Shown here: piece after piece, positions 42,373 through 51,677 of the stretch
Layout of the letters: every line of letters starts with the position of its first letter
Numbering within the stretch: position 1 is the first letter of the stretch
Source of the DNA: Pedobacter changchengzhani
GTDB taxonomy: Bacteria > Bacteroidota > Bacteroidia > Sphingobacteriales > Sphingobacteriaceae
Reading direction: 5' to 3'
Assembly (NCBI RefSeq): GCF_004354365.1
Contig: NZ_SJCY01000003.1
Coordinates: forward strand, 186,001 to 250,000
DNA: 64,000 nt
Notes under the pieces: model-generated
Database searches by the model: none
Told to the model about the DNA's origin: nothing
The model's input: only the letters and a program-made list of their open reading frames with translations
Made by a program: the position numbers and the translations under genes

Positions 42373-43602
42373 TTAATCCCTCAGCATTTTAAAAGAGAAC
42401 CATCCTAAAACAAAGATTATTATTCCCATTAAAGCCCAAAGCCAACTTTTATTCTCAAATAGTGGTTTTTCTATTACGATAGAATACGACGGATTTTTTT
42501 CTTCTTTTCCTATATTTATTTGCGTTAAATTACTAGGAATTTTATTTTCGAAATTAGTTATTTCATAGTTGGGGTTATCTGCATTTGGGTTATCGTAATA
42601 CAAGGCGTATTTTGAATCTAAATCATCAAAACGGGCAATTATTTCATAACTGCTGCCAAAAAGTTCAACACCTTTAAAGCGTAAGGGTTTGTTGTCATTG
42701 TTCTGAATATCTATTCTTAGAAACTTTACAATCGTATTCGGGAAGTTAAACTGTGTTTTCTCTAAAGAACTTAAAGTACCCTCATAAAGTGGCATGAAAT
42801 TATATTGAGTGCCTTTCTCAGATTCGAAACTTTCAGTAGCATATCTAATTTTTATATTTCGGTAAAAATCGAAATCACTTTCTACATTTAACTTTAAACT
42901 GGAAATAGGAGATGCGTTTTTCAATGCAATCTCAATGGAACTTCTTTGAGCGGCAACATCGTTAAATAAATTATAAGAAGTATAATTAATCTTCTCGGCA
43001 TTGCCGCTCACCGTATCCATTTTAGAAATTTTAGCCTCTAAATTTTCAGGTTTTAAATCGCTTTTAATGGCAATTCTAAAGTATTGGTATTTAGAATCGG
43101 GGAATGATAATTTAGAAAATTTATAATCCGTATCGTTGTTTTTAATGCCTAAAATGCGGTAATTTTTCAAAATGGAAAACCAGTTTGTATTGTCATTACT
43201 ACCTTCTAGCATTACCCGCCAATCGAAATTAATTTGGTTAAAATCTAAATCAATCTGATTAATAATACTCGCTTCTTTTAATTGAAAGGTATAAAAATAA
43301 CCAGTGCTATTTTCGCTTTGATTAATCTGTTTAAAATCAATGGATTTATTGGTGATTTTATCTTTTCCCTGCTTTAAAATATAAGGTACTTCGGTTGTAT
43401 CCTTTCCTTTTATGCCGAAGATTCTTAAATCTGCAAAATCAGCACTTTGGTGTTTATACAAGTCGTCGGGCAGTTTCATGGTATGCCAAACTGACTGAAC
43501 GCCAGTTATTTCTCGTTTAAATTTATAAGATTTTGTTTGCGCTTGAACACCCACAAATCCGATTATTAATAGGGAGAGGAGTCTAATCTTCAGCATCTGC
43601 AT
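42373..43602 (-). CDS. DUF3999-like membrane-anchored protein
   Basis: The 409-residue protein has a signal peptide (LLSLLIIGFVGVQAQ), a large beta-rich periplasmic region (FADLRIFGIKGKDTTEVPYI, NQIDLDFNQINFDWRVMLEG, KFLRIDIQNNDNKPLRFKGV) and one C-terminal transmembrane helix (SWLWALMGIIIFVLGWFSFK). This matches DUF3999, which is regularly found next to DUF2339. The strand pattern with carbohydrate-binding-like segments suggests an envelope role, but this is unproven. Its start overlaps the DUF2339 gene end by about 20 bases. Confidence 0.75.
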   Translation of the reverse strand: MQMLKIRLLSLLIIGFVGVQAQTKSYKFKREITGVQSVWHTMKLPDDLYKHQSADFADLRIFGIKGKDTTEVPYILKQGKDKITNKSIDFKQINQSENSTGYFYTFQLKEASIINQIDLDFNQINFDWRVMLEGSNDNTNWFSILKNYRILGIKNNDTDYKFSKLSFPDSKYQYFRIAIKSDLKPENLEAKISKMDTVSGNAEKINYTSYNLFNDVAAQRSSIEIALKNASPISSLKLNVESDFDFYRNIKIRYATESFESEKGTQYNFMPLYEGTLSSLEKTQFNFPNTIVKFLRIDIQNNDNKPLRFKGVELFGSSYEIIARFDDLDSKYALYYDNPNADNPNYEITNFENKIPSNLTQINIGKEEKNPSYSIVIEKPLFENKSWLWALMGIIIFVLGWFSFKMLRD

Positions 43603-45994
43603 TTTCGATAATTAAATGTTTGTATTTGTTGTATAAGAAAGAAATGAAAAGTAGCAATACGCCTAAAAATATAAATAACGCAGTTTTAGCAATCGTATCT
43701 AAATAGGAAACATCGTAAATAAATAATTTAATTAGCGTTATGGCGAACAAAATTATTGCACCAATACGCAAGTGTTTCTTGTTCTTCCATAATCCAATGC
43801 AGATTAGGAATAAAGAAAATGCACCCCATAAAACACTGAGTCCTAATTTATAGCTTCCCTCTAAATAGCTCAGCGAAACTACGTTTACCAGCTCACTGCT
43901 TAAAATCCATAATAAAGTGATATAGAAAATATAATCGAAAGCTGTTTTTGGCCATTTTTTTAATAAATCTGATTTGGAAAGCTTGTAAAAACTCCAAACT
44001 AACAGACCAAGAAAGGCAATGGAAATATACCTGATGTAAATGTTAATTGCACCATTTTTAAAATATACAACTTCTTTATAACCCGATTGATTTAAGGATA
44101 ACGAGCTATCTGCATATTTATATGCGTCTCTCAATTCGCTTAAATTCCATAATCCGAATGTTAAAAACGCAACAATAACCAATAAGTTTAATGCAACATT
44201 TGCTAAAGCAAGTTCGTTATTTCTTAATTTTTTGAGGTTTAAAATGGTTAAAGCGGACACGAAAAACAGTGTGTAAATAAAAATCAAAGCAGTTTTTAAC
44301 TTTTCATAATTGTAGTTATAGACAAAGTTTGCAAATTCGGCTTTCGCATTTGGCGTTGTATTAATTTTAGTGAGTTCGAAAAGGTTGTTAAAATGTTTCG
44401 CAATTTCTATACTAAAGGTAATGTAGGTTACAAACACTAAAATAGATGGAATTGCGTAAGTTAAAATTTGTCTGATCCAAATCCATTCAGCAGGTTTTTC
44501 TGTTTCTTTACTACTGATTTTCAACATCCAAATAAATGATGCAATAAATATACAGCCGGTTAAAAAACCGACATTTAAAATGGGTTTTACAATCGGAACG
44601 TTGCCGTAATAGTCGGCATAGCTTAACCAATCTTGTGCTAAACTGAAGAAAGCTAAAAAGATGAGCGGGAAAGAAAGCTTTTCGTAAATGGCGATATTTT
44701 TAACCCGCGCCAAATAGAATAATACGGCAGCCTCAACTGTCCAGAAAATAGTTACCCAACCGCCATCTAATTGTACCGGTACTGCCATGGTTATAAAAGT
44801 AATCACCATTGCCAAAATCAAATAAAATAGGTTTCTATCTGCAAGTTTGCGCTTATAAATAATTACAGCCACTACAAAATGGACCACCGCATTGGCTAGG
44901 GTAAATAATCCTAAAAGTTCAACGCTATGTTTGTTATCGGCTAAAATGAAATAGCCAATGCCGTAATAAATGAATGAATTTAAGAGTAGTAACACAACAT
45001 CACTTAAGCCAAAAACCTCTTTTTTAGATACTTTGTAAGCTAAATTTGTGATGTAGAAAATAAAGAAAAATAGTGTTGAGAAAAGTAAAGAGAGACTGAA
45101 GAAATTGTTATCGGATGGTAAATCTAATCGCCACGCTAAAAAAATGATCCACGTCAAACCAAAAGAAGCATAGAATAACGGTTTCCAATATTTTTTAAAG
45201 CTTAAAATTAAAATGCCAATGTTAATAATCGCTATGTACGTAAACAGTACGCCGGCCTGTCCAGACCCATTGCTTAATAGAAAGGGTACTGCGTAAGCAC
45301 CAACTAAGCCAATGTGTGCAATAACCTGTTTATTGTATTTAATGGCGGCGACAATTGTAAATGATGTAAAAATTACCATGAGCGTAAAAGCCATGGCCTG
45401 CGGAATTAACTTGTAAAAATCGAACGCCGCATAGGTAATAAAATACATTATGGCAATTGCACCGCTCAATAAAACTGCAGAAAAACTTTCGTATTTTGCT
45501 TTAAGTTTTATTGCAAAACCCATTAAGCCAGCACCAACTAGGTAACCAAGTATAATTCTAGTAAGCGGACTAACCATTCCGTTTTCAATGGCATAATTGG
45601 CGCCAATTGCTACGCCGATAATCAAAATTAAGATACCAATTTTGTTGATTAGGTTTTCGCCAATAAACTTTTCGAAGCTAGACTTTCCTAAGTTTTCTCT
45701 CTTAAACTGATTTGTAAAAGTTGGCTGTTGTGCAGGTTGAGCGAAAGTAGGAGGTGCAATAACTGGCGGAGGCGTATTTTGATTTGCAAAGCTAGGTGGT
45801 GTATTCCGCTCAGGAAAAACAACCAATGGCTTTTGTTCTATGGGCTTTTGTACTGCCGGAATGGGCGCACCGCCAGATTGTAATTGGCGGACTTGATTTC
45901 TTAATGTTTCAATTTCAGATTCGAAACCTTGTTGCCTAAGTAATAAATTCTCTAACTTAATTAAAAGCAAGTTCAATTGTTCAGAATTATTCAT
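43583..45994 (-). CDS. DUF2339 polytopic membrane protein
   Basis: The 803-residue protein has an N-terminal coiled-coil (LLIKLENLLLRQQGFESEIE, about 1-35), a Pro/Gln-rich linker (about 36-110), then some two dozen hydrophobic segments. The first, FEKFIGENLINKIGILILII and ARIILGYLVGAGL-like stretch, is the classic DUF2339 start. The family is widespread in Gram-negative bacteria with no known biochemical function; its size and pairing with DUF3999 point to an inner-membrane complex for envelope polymers or stress, which is inference. First gene of a three-gene operon. Confidence 0.82.
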   Translation of the reverse strand: MNNSEQLNLLLIKLENLLLRQQGFESEIETLRNQVRQLQSGGAPIPAVQKPIEQKPLVVFPERNTPPSFANQNTPPPVIAPPTFAQPAQQPTFTNQFKRENLGKSSFEKFIGENLINKIGILILIIGVAIGANYAIENGMVSPLTRIILGYLVGAGLMGFAIKLKAKYESFSAVLLSGAIAIMYFITYAAFDFYKLIPQAMAFTLMVIFTSFTIVAAIKYNKQVIAHIGLVGAYAVPFLLSNGSGQAGVLFTYIAIINIGILILSFKKYWKPLFYASFGLTWIIFLAWRLDLPSDNNFFSLSLLFSTLFFFIFYITNLAYKVSKKEVFGLSDVVLLLLNSFIYYGIGYFILADNKHSVELLGLFTLANAVVHFVVAVIIYKRKLADRNLFYLILAMVITFITMAVPVQLDGGWVTIFWTVEAAVLFYLARVKNIAIYEKLSFPLIFLAFFSLAQDWLSYADYYGNVPIVKPILNVGFLTGCIFIASFIWMLKISSKETEKPAEWIWIRQILTYAIPSILVFVTYITFSIEIAKHFNNLFELTKINTTPNAKAEFANFVYNYNYEKLKTALIFIYTLFFVSALTILNLKKLRNNELALANVALNLLVIVAFLTFGLWNLSELRDAYKYADSSLSLNQSGYKEVVYFKNGAINIYIRYISIAFLGLLVWSFYKLSKSDLLKKWPKTAFDYIFYITLLWILSSELVNVVSLSYLEGSYKLGLSVLWGAFSLFLICIGLWKNKKHLRIGAIILFAITLIKLFIYDVSYLDTIAKTALFIFLGVLLLFISFLYNKYKHLIIENADAED

Positions 45995-46176
45995 TCAGTA
46001 TTTTTAGTTGTTTGTTGTATCCTTTTCTAATATACACAAAAAGTGTACCCAGTAATAAATATAGGAATGAAATTTTGTAAAGCAGTTAAGGTTAGTTAAT
46101 TTAATTGATTAGATTATGAAAAGTTGTTGAAATTGCCTTCCTAAATTCGCTTAATCTTATTGTTGATACTTTTTCT

Positions 46177-46605
46177 TTAATTTTCTAATTTACCCAAATT
46201 TTTACAGATCACTTCAAGATCATCATTAGTATAATCAAAGTTTGTTACATTGATTTTGAAATAATTTCCATTTTTCAAAGTAATCAATAAGAGTTTAGGC
46301 TTGTACCTACTATAAATGGAGATAGCTTTAACACTTTCGATTTCAGCCCATTTATGAGTGCCCTTTTTTATGAATGTGATTTCAGTTTCGTCTGCAATTA
46401 TAGCATAAACATCTTCTTGAGATTTTATGTGCTTTAAAATGAATACCATATAAATGGCAAATAGAAAAATCATAATTATAGAAGAGACTAAATAACTAAC
46501 CTTAAAAACTCCTGCTATGCCGAAAAATATTAAGGGAAATATGCAAAATGGAACGATGATGAAACTAAGATTTTTGTTATCCTTTACTTTTAGTTTACTA
46601 AGCAT
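46177..46605 (-). CDS. Two-helix membrane protein of unknown family
   Basis: The 142-residue protein has two adjacent hydrophobic segments (LSFIIVPFCIFPLIFFGIAG and VSSIIMIFLFAIYMVFILKH) and a C-terminal soluble part (DETEITFIKKGTHKWAEIES, KPKLLLITLKNGNYFKINVT) that looks like a small PH-type domain. This layout is common in small bacterial membrane proteins of unknown role. It sits alone between the DUF2339 operon and the HscA-like gene. I know no specific family. Confidence 0.55.
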   Translation of the reverse strand: MLSKLKVKDNKNLSFIIVPFCIFPLIFFGIAGVFKVSYLVSSIIMIFLFAIYMVFILKHIKSQEDVYAIIADETEITFIKKGTHKWAEIESVKAISIYSRYKPKLLLITLKNGNYFKINVTNFDYTNDDLEVICKNLGKLEN

Positions 46606-46865
46606 TGGAAAGAATTAAAAAATATGAATTGCCAAATTGTTTGAAGATAACATTTTTTTGAATGGAATTACCTAAATGCAACCCAAGTTTATTAAGATTT
46701 GCCAGAGTAAAATAAACCCGATTGCAGTGGAAACCAAAAGCTTTTTCTACTTTTGTTGGAACAAAAAGCGGGACTGCTATAACTAAAATGCTTCTGTACT
46801 TGGTTTTCTAAATATTATGAAAAAAGCTTGTTTTCACCGATTATCGCCATCTTCAACTTGCCAAT

Positions 46866-48722
46866 TTATTCTATCTTCTTTCCCTTCATGGCGGTAGAAA
46901 TTGCTGCATCCATCACACGCTCGGCAAACGGACGCGTAAATTCGTTCAATTCATCATTTTTCTTAAGAATGGTATCTTTATCCGCAGTTGCTAAAGCATC
47001 GCTCAAAGCATTTATATAAACTTTAGTTTGGGTAATCTCCTCTTCGGTTAAATGTTCTACATGTTTTTCGATGAAACGTTCTGCAGTATAACGCAACTGC
47101 TCGCCTTCGCTTCTGGCTTCGATTAACATACGTTGTTCTACATCGCTTTTGGCATAGGTGATGCTGTCGATAAGCATTTTTTCAACCGTGTCATCGCTCA
47201 AACCGTAGCTTGGCGTGATTTCAATTTCTTGTTTTACGCCCGAACGCAACTCGATGGCTTGAACGGTTAAAATTCCATCGGCATTTAGCAAAAAGTTAAT
47301 ATCTACTTTCGGTAAACCTGCGGGCATGGCCGGAATGCCTCTTAAATCGAACTCCGCAAGTTTGCGGTTTTCTTTAATTAAATCGCGTTCGCCTTGGTAA
47401 ACGGAGATTTTCATATTCACTTGCCCATCAATAGAAGTGGTATATTGGCGACCGGCTTTTGTGGGGATTTTACTGTTGCGAGCAATAATTACATCCATTA
47501 AACCGCCCATTGTTTCGATACCTAAAGATAGTGGAGTTACATCCAACAACAAAATATCCGATCGGTTTCCAGCCAAAACATCAGCCTGAATGGCCGCACC
47601 AAGTGCCACAACTTCATCGGGATTGATGTTATCTTGAGGGGTTTTGCCAAAGAATTTTTCGACCTGTTGTTTTACAAAAGGCGTACGTGTAGAACCGCCA
47701 ACTAGAATCACTTCGTCGATATCGTTTGCAGATAAGTTAGCATCTTTTAATGCGTTTTTACAAGCGGTAATGGTTTCTTCAACCTGCGCAGCTATCAATT
47801 GCTCGAACGTTTGCTTATCTAAGGTGCACCAAATTTCGCCAACTTTTTCGTTGTAGAGATTTTGAGAAGACAATGCTTTCTTTGCCGATTCGGCCTGTAA
47901 GCGCAAGGTTTGCATCAAAATATTATCTTCGGCAATTATCTTAATATCTAAGTTATTTTTTTCAATCCAATGGTTTAAAATGGCCCTATCAAAATCATCG
48001 CCACCTAAATATGTATTTCCATTTGTGGCCAAAACCTCAAAAATTCCGTTCTGGATTTGAAGAATAGATACATCAAAAGTACCACCACCTAAATCGTAAA
48101 CGGCAATGGTTTTTTGTTGCGATGGATCTAAGCCAATTCCGTACGCTAAACTTGCTGCGGTTGGTTCGTTTACAATACGCATTACATCTAAACCGGCAAG
48201 TTTGCCTGCATCGCGTGTGGCTTGGCGTTGACTATCGTTAAAGTATGCCGGAACGGTAATTACCGCTCTATTTACTGGCGTTTTAAGTGCATGTTCGGCC
48301 CGGGTTTTAAGTTCTTTTAAAATCTCTGCTGATAATTCAATCGGGGTGTAAAAGCGATTTCCGGCTTTAATTTTGACCAACGCATCGGTATCATCATCAA
48401 TTATTTTGTAAGAAAAAATGGTAGAATGGTCGGCAACATCGTTATACGAACGCCCTAATAATCTTTTAACCGAAAAAATGGTATTTGCAGGATCGGTTGT
48501 TAAAAATTCTTTGGCCTCGTTACCAACAATGGCTTCGTTTTGACTGTTGAAATGCACCACAGATGGTACCAATAAGCCTTTGCCCATGTCGTTTATTACC
48601 TGTGGATTTTTATCGGGATTGATGAAAGCCACCAAACTATTGGTTGTACCTAAATCGATACCGACTATAATTTCTTCCTTTTGAAACGAACCTGTAGCAA
48701 GGTTAATTGATATTTTTGCCAT
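46866..48722 (-). CDS. hscA: HscA-like Hsp70 chaperone
   Basis: The 618-residue Hsp70 has the ATPase domain motifs [59 protein letters not shown] and [20 protein letters not shown]. The substrate-binding domain starts [20 protein letters not shown], followed by [20 protein letters not shown] and a helical lid. The N-terminal extension ([14 protein letters not shown]) before the first strand and the shorter lid are features of HscA (Fe-S assembly) rather than housekeeping DnaK. No iscU or hscB is adjacent, so the assignment rests on sequence type. A TAnnTTTG box ends 4 bases before the start codon. Confidence 0.75.
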   Translation of the reverse strand: MAKISINLATGSFQKEEIIVGIDLGTTNSLVAFINPDKNPQVINDMGKGLLVPSVVHFNSQNEAIVGNEAKEFLTTDPANTIFSVKRLLGRSYNDVADHSTIFSYKIIDDDTDALVKIKAGNRFYTPIELSAEILKELKTRAEHALKTPVNRAVITVPAYFNDSQRQATRDAGKLAGLDVMRIVNEPTAASLAYGIGLDPSQQKTIAVYDLGGGTFDVSILQIQNGIFEVLATNGNTYLGGDDFDRAILNHWIEKNNLDIKIIAEDNILMQTLRLQAESAKKALSSQNLYNEKVGEIWCTLDKQTFEQLIAAQVEETITACKNALKDANLSANDIDEVILVGGSTRTPFVKQQVEKFFGKTPQDNINPDEVVALGAAIQADVLAGNRSDILLLDVTPLSLGIETMGGLMDVIIARNSKIPTKAGRQYTTSIDGQVNMKISVYQGERDLIKENRKLAEFDLRGIPAMPAGLPKVDINFLLNADGILTVQAIELRSGVKQEIEITPSYGLSDDTVEKMLIDSITYAKSDVEQRMLIEARSEGEQLRYTAERFIEKHVEHLTEEEITQTKVYINALSDALATADKDTILKKNDELNEFTRPFAERVMDAAISTAMKGKKIE

Positions 48723-48726
48723 GTGC

Positions 48727-48734
48727 CAAATTTA
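48727..48734 (-). promoter_or_regulatory. -7 box of the HscA-like gene (leaderless candidate)
   Basis: Minus-strand TAAATTTG matches TAnnTTTG and ends 4 nt before the start codon at 48722. Confidence 0.5.
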
Positions 48735-48882
48735 CAGAGATTGTTGGGATATTTTGATGTTGAAATGTTTTAATGTTGTAAAAAGGTTGGATTGAAGTGA
48801 AGGCTTGAGAAATTGAGCATACGTAAAGGAATATCGAAAACCCATTTAGCGGTTCGGTATTTTTAACTCGTTCATCGTTTTT

Positions 48883-49416
48883 TCATTCTTCGTCGATGTA
48901 CGTATAAGTGCGGTCTAATTTGTAGCGATATTTTTTTTTGTCGAATTTAAAAACTGTAATTCGAAGTTTTGAAGGATTATAAGCCTCGATTTCTTCGGAT
49001 GATTCAATAGTCCATAAACCGTTTTTTTCTACTTTAAATTCCATATTTTTCAAATAGTCCATAAAGACTAACTTGTAAAAATTATTGTATTGCTTTAAAA
49101 ATAAACCGTACATACAACCTCCAGTTCCGCATGCACCCAAATTTACCAATACATCTTTTTTATGGTCTGCATTAAAGTCGCCAAATTTAACGGGTGCTGT
49201 TTTTGCTGATTTATCAGGGAATTTAAATCCTGACTTTTTCGATGGCGTAATTTTTACATAATCCCCTTTTGAGTTAAAGTCGAGTTTAAACAAATCTTCT
49301 TGTGTTATTATTTGCTTATGTTGTTGAGGATTTGAATTACGCTCAAGAATTTTAGTTTCGGGCTTAGTGTACCAAGAAATAAAATATAGTAGAATAACGG
49401 AAATGATAGTTTTCAT
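48883..49416 (-). CDS. Secreted or membrane-anchored protein of unknown function
   Basis: The 177-residue protein starts with a hydrophobic segment (TIISVILLYFISWYT), either an uncleaved signal or an anchor. The central FGDFNADHKKDVLVNLGACG resembles an FG-GAP-type repeat with an acidic loop, followed by TGGCMYGLFLKQYNN and a Lys/Tyr-rich tail. Two cysteines (GACGTGGC) could form a disulfide. No family identified. It borders the CPBP pseudogene. Confidence 0.5.
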   Translation of the reverse strand: MKTIISVILLYFISWYTKPETKILERNSNPQQHKQIITQEDLFKLDFNSKGDYVKITPSKKSGFKFPDKSAKTAPVKFGDFNADHKKDVLVNLGACGTGGCMYGLFLKQYNNFYKLVFMDYLKNMEFKVEKNGLWTIESSEEIEAYNPSKLRITVFKFDKKKYRYKLDRTYTYIDEE

Positions 49417-50019
49417 TTTGTTTGTTTTTACAATTTAAGCAATCCTTTGTTAAGCAGTCCAAATAGGAGTCCTCTAAAATACAATTCTTCAATAAAACCT
49501 GCAACGATTGTGCCTGCAATTAAATTTTCAATTTATTGGTTGAATTTAAAAAATAATAAACCGTCTACGAATATTGGTAAAGTGAAAAATACACTTAATA
49601 ATATTGCAATGAATATTTGCTGAAAGGCCAATACTTTTAAAAATAACTGTTTTACTATCGATCAATGCGGTGCCTATAAATGCGGAATTCCGATTATTGG
49701 ATACGTCAAAACATAACTAATTAAACCTTGCTGCGTTATTTTATCGAGGCTTACTTTTATAGGTGTAAAATTTGAAAAAAGGAGGTAGTAAAACGCAAAA
49801 CTTAAGCACACTAAAAGAATTGTTTTTAATGAATTATTCAGTTTCATATATTTTTCAATAGTTGTTTGGTTAGTTTAGATGGTGTGTAACGTTTTGGAAA
49901 GAAATGGTATTGCTTGTGGAACTACTTTCGAACCGCAATAAATTAAATAAAAATTACTGATAAATTAATGTAAGCCACAGGCAACCATTTTTGAACAAAT
50001 TTGCTGTGTGAGGGTGTTT
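49417..50019. other. Degenerate region: CPBP pseudogene plus spacer
   Basis: The right three quarters of 49428-49847 is a broken CPBP protease gene. The remaining 49848-50019 is AT-rich with no feature I recognise. Confidence 0.5.
49428..49847 (-). pseudogene. Broken CPBP intramembrane metalloprotease
   Basis: Reading from ATG 49847 gives a membrane N-terminus (MKLNNSLKTILLVCLSFAFY and YVLTYPIIGIPHL). In-frame stops follow; the sequence continues in the +1 frame (AFIGTALIDSKTVIFKSIGL) and then returns to the first frame (IFIAILLSVFFTLPIFVDGL). A TAA at 49535-49533 precedes NLIAGTIVAGFIEELYFRGL, which holds the EExxxR motif of CPBP (CAAX-type) proteases. The protein then ends after LLNKGLLKL, without the later His motifs. 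At least two frameshifts, a nonsense codon and a truncated end make it a pseudogene. Confidence 0.8.
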
Positions 50020-50211
50020 CTATTTTTCTGTTTCCTTCTGTTTTTTCTTGAATGTTAGGACTACGCTGAAAATAAATACAATTAGGTAAAGAAAACCTAA
50101 TATTTGCTTTCTAAACACAAAATTTTGAAAATCAAATTCTCTCAATAATGCCAAACCTAATGTAAATGCTATAAGAGCAAAACCAATATTGAAACCTATT
50201 TTATCTTTCAT
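50020..50211 (-). CDS. Small two-helix membrane protein (63 aa)
   Basis: The sequence MKDKIGFNIGFALIAFTLGL and GFLYLIVFIFSVVLTFKKKQ gives two transmembrane segments with a basic tail. No family recognised. It lies 40 bases from the DUF3223-like gene on the same strand and could be downstream of it in one transcript. Its length and location in a decaying region leave some doubt that it is functional. Confidence 0.45.
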   Translation of the reverse strand: MKDKIGFNIGFALIAFTLGLALLREFDFQNFVFRKQILGFLYLIVFIFSVVLTFKKKQKETEK

Positions 50212-50251
50212 ATTTTATATTAATTCAATTGTTGTTAGCTGGAGTTTTTTT

Positions 50252-51040
50252 TTATTGGATTGTTAAGTCTTTAGATGTCCTTTTCAGTCTAGCTAAACCA
50301 GTTCTGCTTGAATTACATTCGGTTCGCACAATTCGTAAACTAGCTTTGTCCATATGGTATTTTCTGAATTTTTCTGTTAAATTTTCATCTTTAAATATAA
50401 TATGATTTTGATCGTTTGATGTATATTCAATTAAAACTAAATCAATTGCATTTACTTCCTTAAATCGGTCAACAATTATAGAAAAAGTATTTGGTTGTCT
50501 GTGGTCTACTGTTAGTTCGATCCATTTGGACATTAAACCCGTTTCTTGACACTTCACCTGTCCTTTTATAGAATTATCGTCAAAAAATTTTTGTTTGACT
50601 TTTCTAATATCTTTATGAATAGCATTTCTGCAAGCAACATTGAACTGTTTTTCGGGAGTATACTTTGCATTATTAATTATCATTAAATATGATATGTATT
50701 CGCTTGAACCATCTTTGTAAAAAAGTTCAAAACATTTGGTGTTAAATTGAACTTTCGCAATTTTAATGTCTAGGATAATTAACTCATTTGATGGTGTGTT
50801 TGAATATAAAAATTCGCGAAGTTCATCTATATCTTCATCTTCCGTCTCATCAATAAGTTCGTCCTCATTTTCAATAACATAACAAACGTAGTCGTAATCT
50901 AATAAGCTCATTAAATCTTTGAAGTCCGTAGTATTCAACGATTGATTAAATTCATAAGAATTAAGTATTTTTCGATAATGAGTAATTGCGTCTTTTTTGA
51001 ACTTATACTCTTTTTGTCCAATTTTAAGTGGTTTTCTCAT
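50252..51040 (-). CDS. DUF3223/DCL-like protein with HNH-type motif
   Basis: The N-terminal part of this 262-residue protein (MRKPLKIGQKEYKFKKDAIT HYRKILNSYE in two pieces) resembles the DCL/DUF3223 start, where a short KIG..F..K.EA..Y...LN.Y pattern recurs. A strongly acidic stretch (IENEDELIDETEDEDIDELR) follows. The C-terminal part has CQETGLMSKWIELTVDHRQP then NTFSIIVDRFKE, an HNH-like layout (Cys, then DH) common to this family. A nuclease activity is possible but not shown; a second zinc-binding Cys pair is not evident. ATG 51040 is preferred over an upstream in-frame ATG because it matches the family start. Confidence 0.55.
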   Translation of the reverse strand: MRKPLKIGQKEYKFKKDAITHYRKILNSYEFNQSLNTTDFKDLMSLLDYDYVCYVIENEDELIDETEDEDIDELREFLYSNTPSNELIILDIKIAKVQFNTKCFELFYKDGSSEYISYLMIINNAKYTPEKQFNVACRNAIHKDIRKVKQKFFDDNSIKGQVKCQETGLMSKWIELTVDHRQPNTFSIIVDRFKEVNAIDLVLIEYTSNDQNHIIFKDENLTEKFRKYHMDKASLRIVRTECNSSRTGLARLKRTSKDLTIQ

Positions 51041-51152
51041 TGTTATATTCGGTCCTAAAATAAGTTGATAACTTCCATATATATGCACAATTATCGCACA
51101 AAAACAGCTAATATACGTTGTATTGGAGAAGTTTTTTGTATTTCATTATTAA

Positions 51153-51368
51153 AAAGTAGTTACAGATCTTTACGGTTCGTATAAAATCTCTAAAAAAGTA
51201 ACCATATTTTTTGGGGTGGATAATGTATTTAATACGCACCCAGATTTGGGTTACGTACAAGGCGCAAAACTATCTGCTTATGATGGCGAAACAGGCGGTG
51301 CTTGGGATGCCGTTCAAATGGGTTTTAACGGACGTAAACTTTTCACCAAGTTGGCCCTTAATTTTTAA
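51153..51368 (+). pseudogene. C-terminal fragment of a TonB-dependent receptor
   Basis: The frame is open from 51153 and reads VTDLYGSYKISKKVTIFFGV, DNVFNTHPDLGYVQGAKLSA, YDGETGGAWDAVQMGFNGRK and LFTKLALNF before the stop. The DNVFN motif, the repeated aromatic strands and the C-terminal LALNF barrel strand are typical of TonB-dependent receptors. An in-frame stop (51150-51152) bounds it on the left, and no N-terminal plug or signal is found upstream. So only about 70 residues of a roughly 800-residue receptor remain. Its terminator is still intact. Confidence 0.8.
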
Positions 51369-51388
51369 TAATTGCAGCTATTTACTTA

Positions 51389-51437
51389 AAAAGAAGGCTT
51401 TTGATCTCGTATTAGAAGCCTTCTTTAATTTTTTTTA
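51389..51437 (+). terminator. Rho-independent terminator after the receptor remnant
   Basis: AAAAGAAGGCTT pairs with AGAAGCCTTCTTT across a loop of about 13 nt, followed by a T-rich run. Confidence 0.75.
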
Positions 51438-51495
51438 AGAAAGTTTGATTATTAAAGATTTGGAAATAAAGGGTTCGGTAATGCTAAACTTCTGC

Positions 51496-51553
51496 AGCCC
51501 TGCTGTCCCTACAAGCCCGAAAAAAAATCGGGGCTTTTCGTACCATCAGGTTT
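51496..51553 (-). repeat. Dispersed repeat, copy 1
   Basis: On the minus strand this reads AAACCTGATGGTACGAAAA, then a CCCGATTTTTTTTCGGG hairpin and finally CAGCAGGGCT. A similar unit in plus orientation lies at 57534-57596. Both carry AAACCTGAT at one end, the CCCGA-T(n)-TCGGG hairpin in the middle and AGCAGGGCT at the other end. Confidence 0.6.
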
Positions 51554-51662
51554 ATAAATAAAGGGAACTGTTGATGTTAGGAAATAAAAAACTAAAATTT
51601 AACCTTTTATACTTTTGGTTGATTGAATTGAATTCGTCCAAGATAAATAAACGATTACTTTA

Positions 51663-51670
51663 TATATTTG
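51663..51670 (+). promoter_or_regulatory. -7 box of the 72-aa membrane protein (leaderless candidate)
   Basis: TATATTTG ends 7 nt before ATG 51678 and matches TAnnTTTG. Confidence 0.45.
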
Positions 51671-51677
51671 CATATCT

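Larger units (their letters stand above)
51041..51677. other. Intergenic region with a receptor remnant and repeats
   Basis: This stretch between the DUF3223-like gene and the next small gene holds the TonB-receptor tail (51153-51368), its terminator (51389-51437), a dispersed repeat (51496-51553) and a -7 box (51663-51670). No other gene is seen. Confidence 0.5.

Noticed and set aside
46700..46800. A hairpin-like gcttttt...aaaaagc stretch between the unknown membrane protein and hscA, possibly another dispersed repeat.
   Set aside because: The arms are short and A/T-rich, and no second copy was found in the window.
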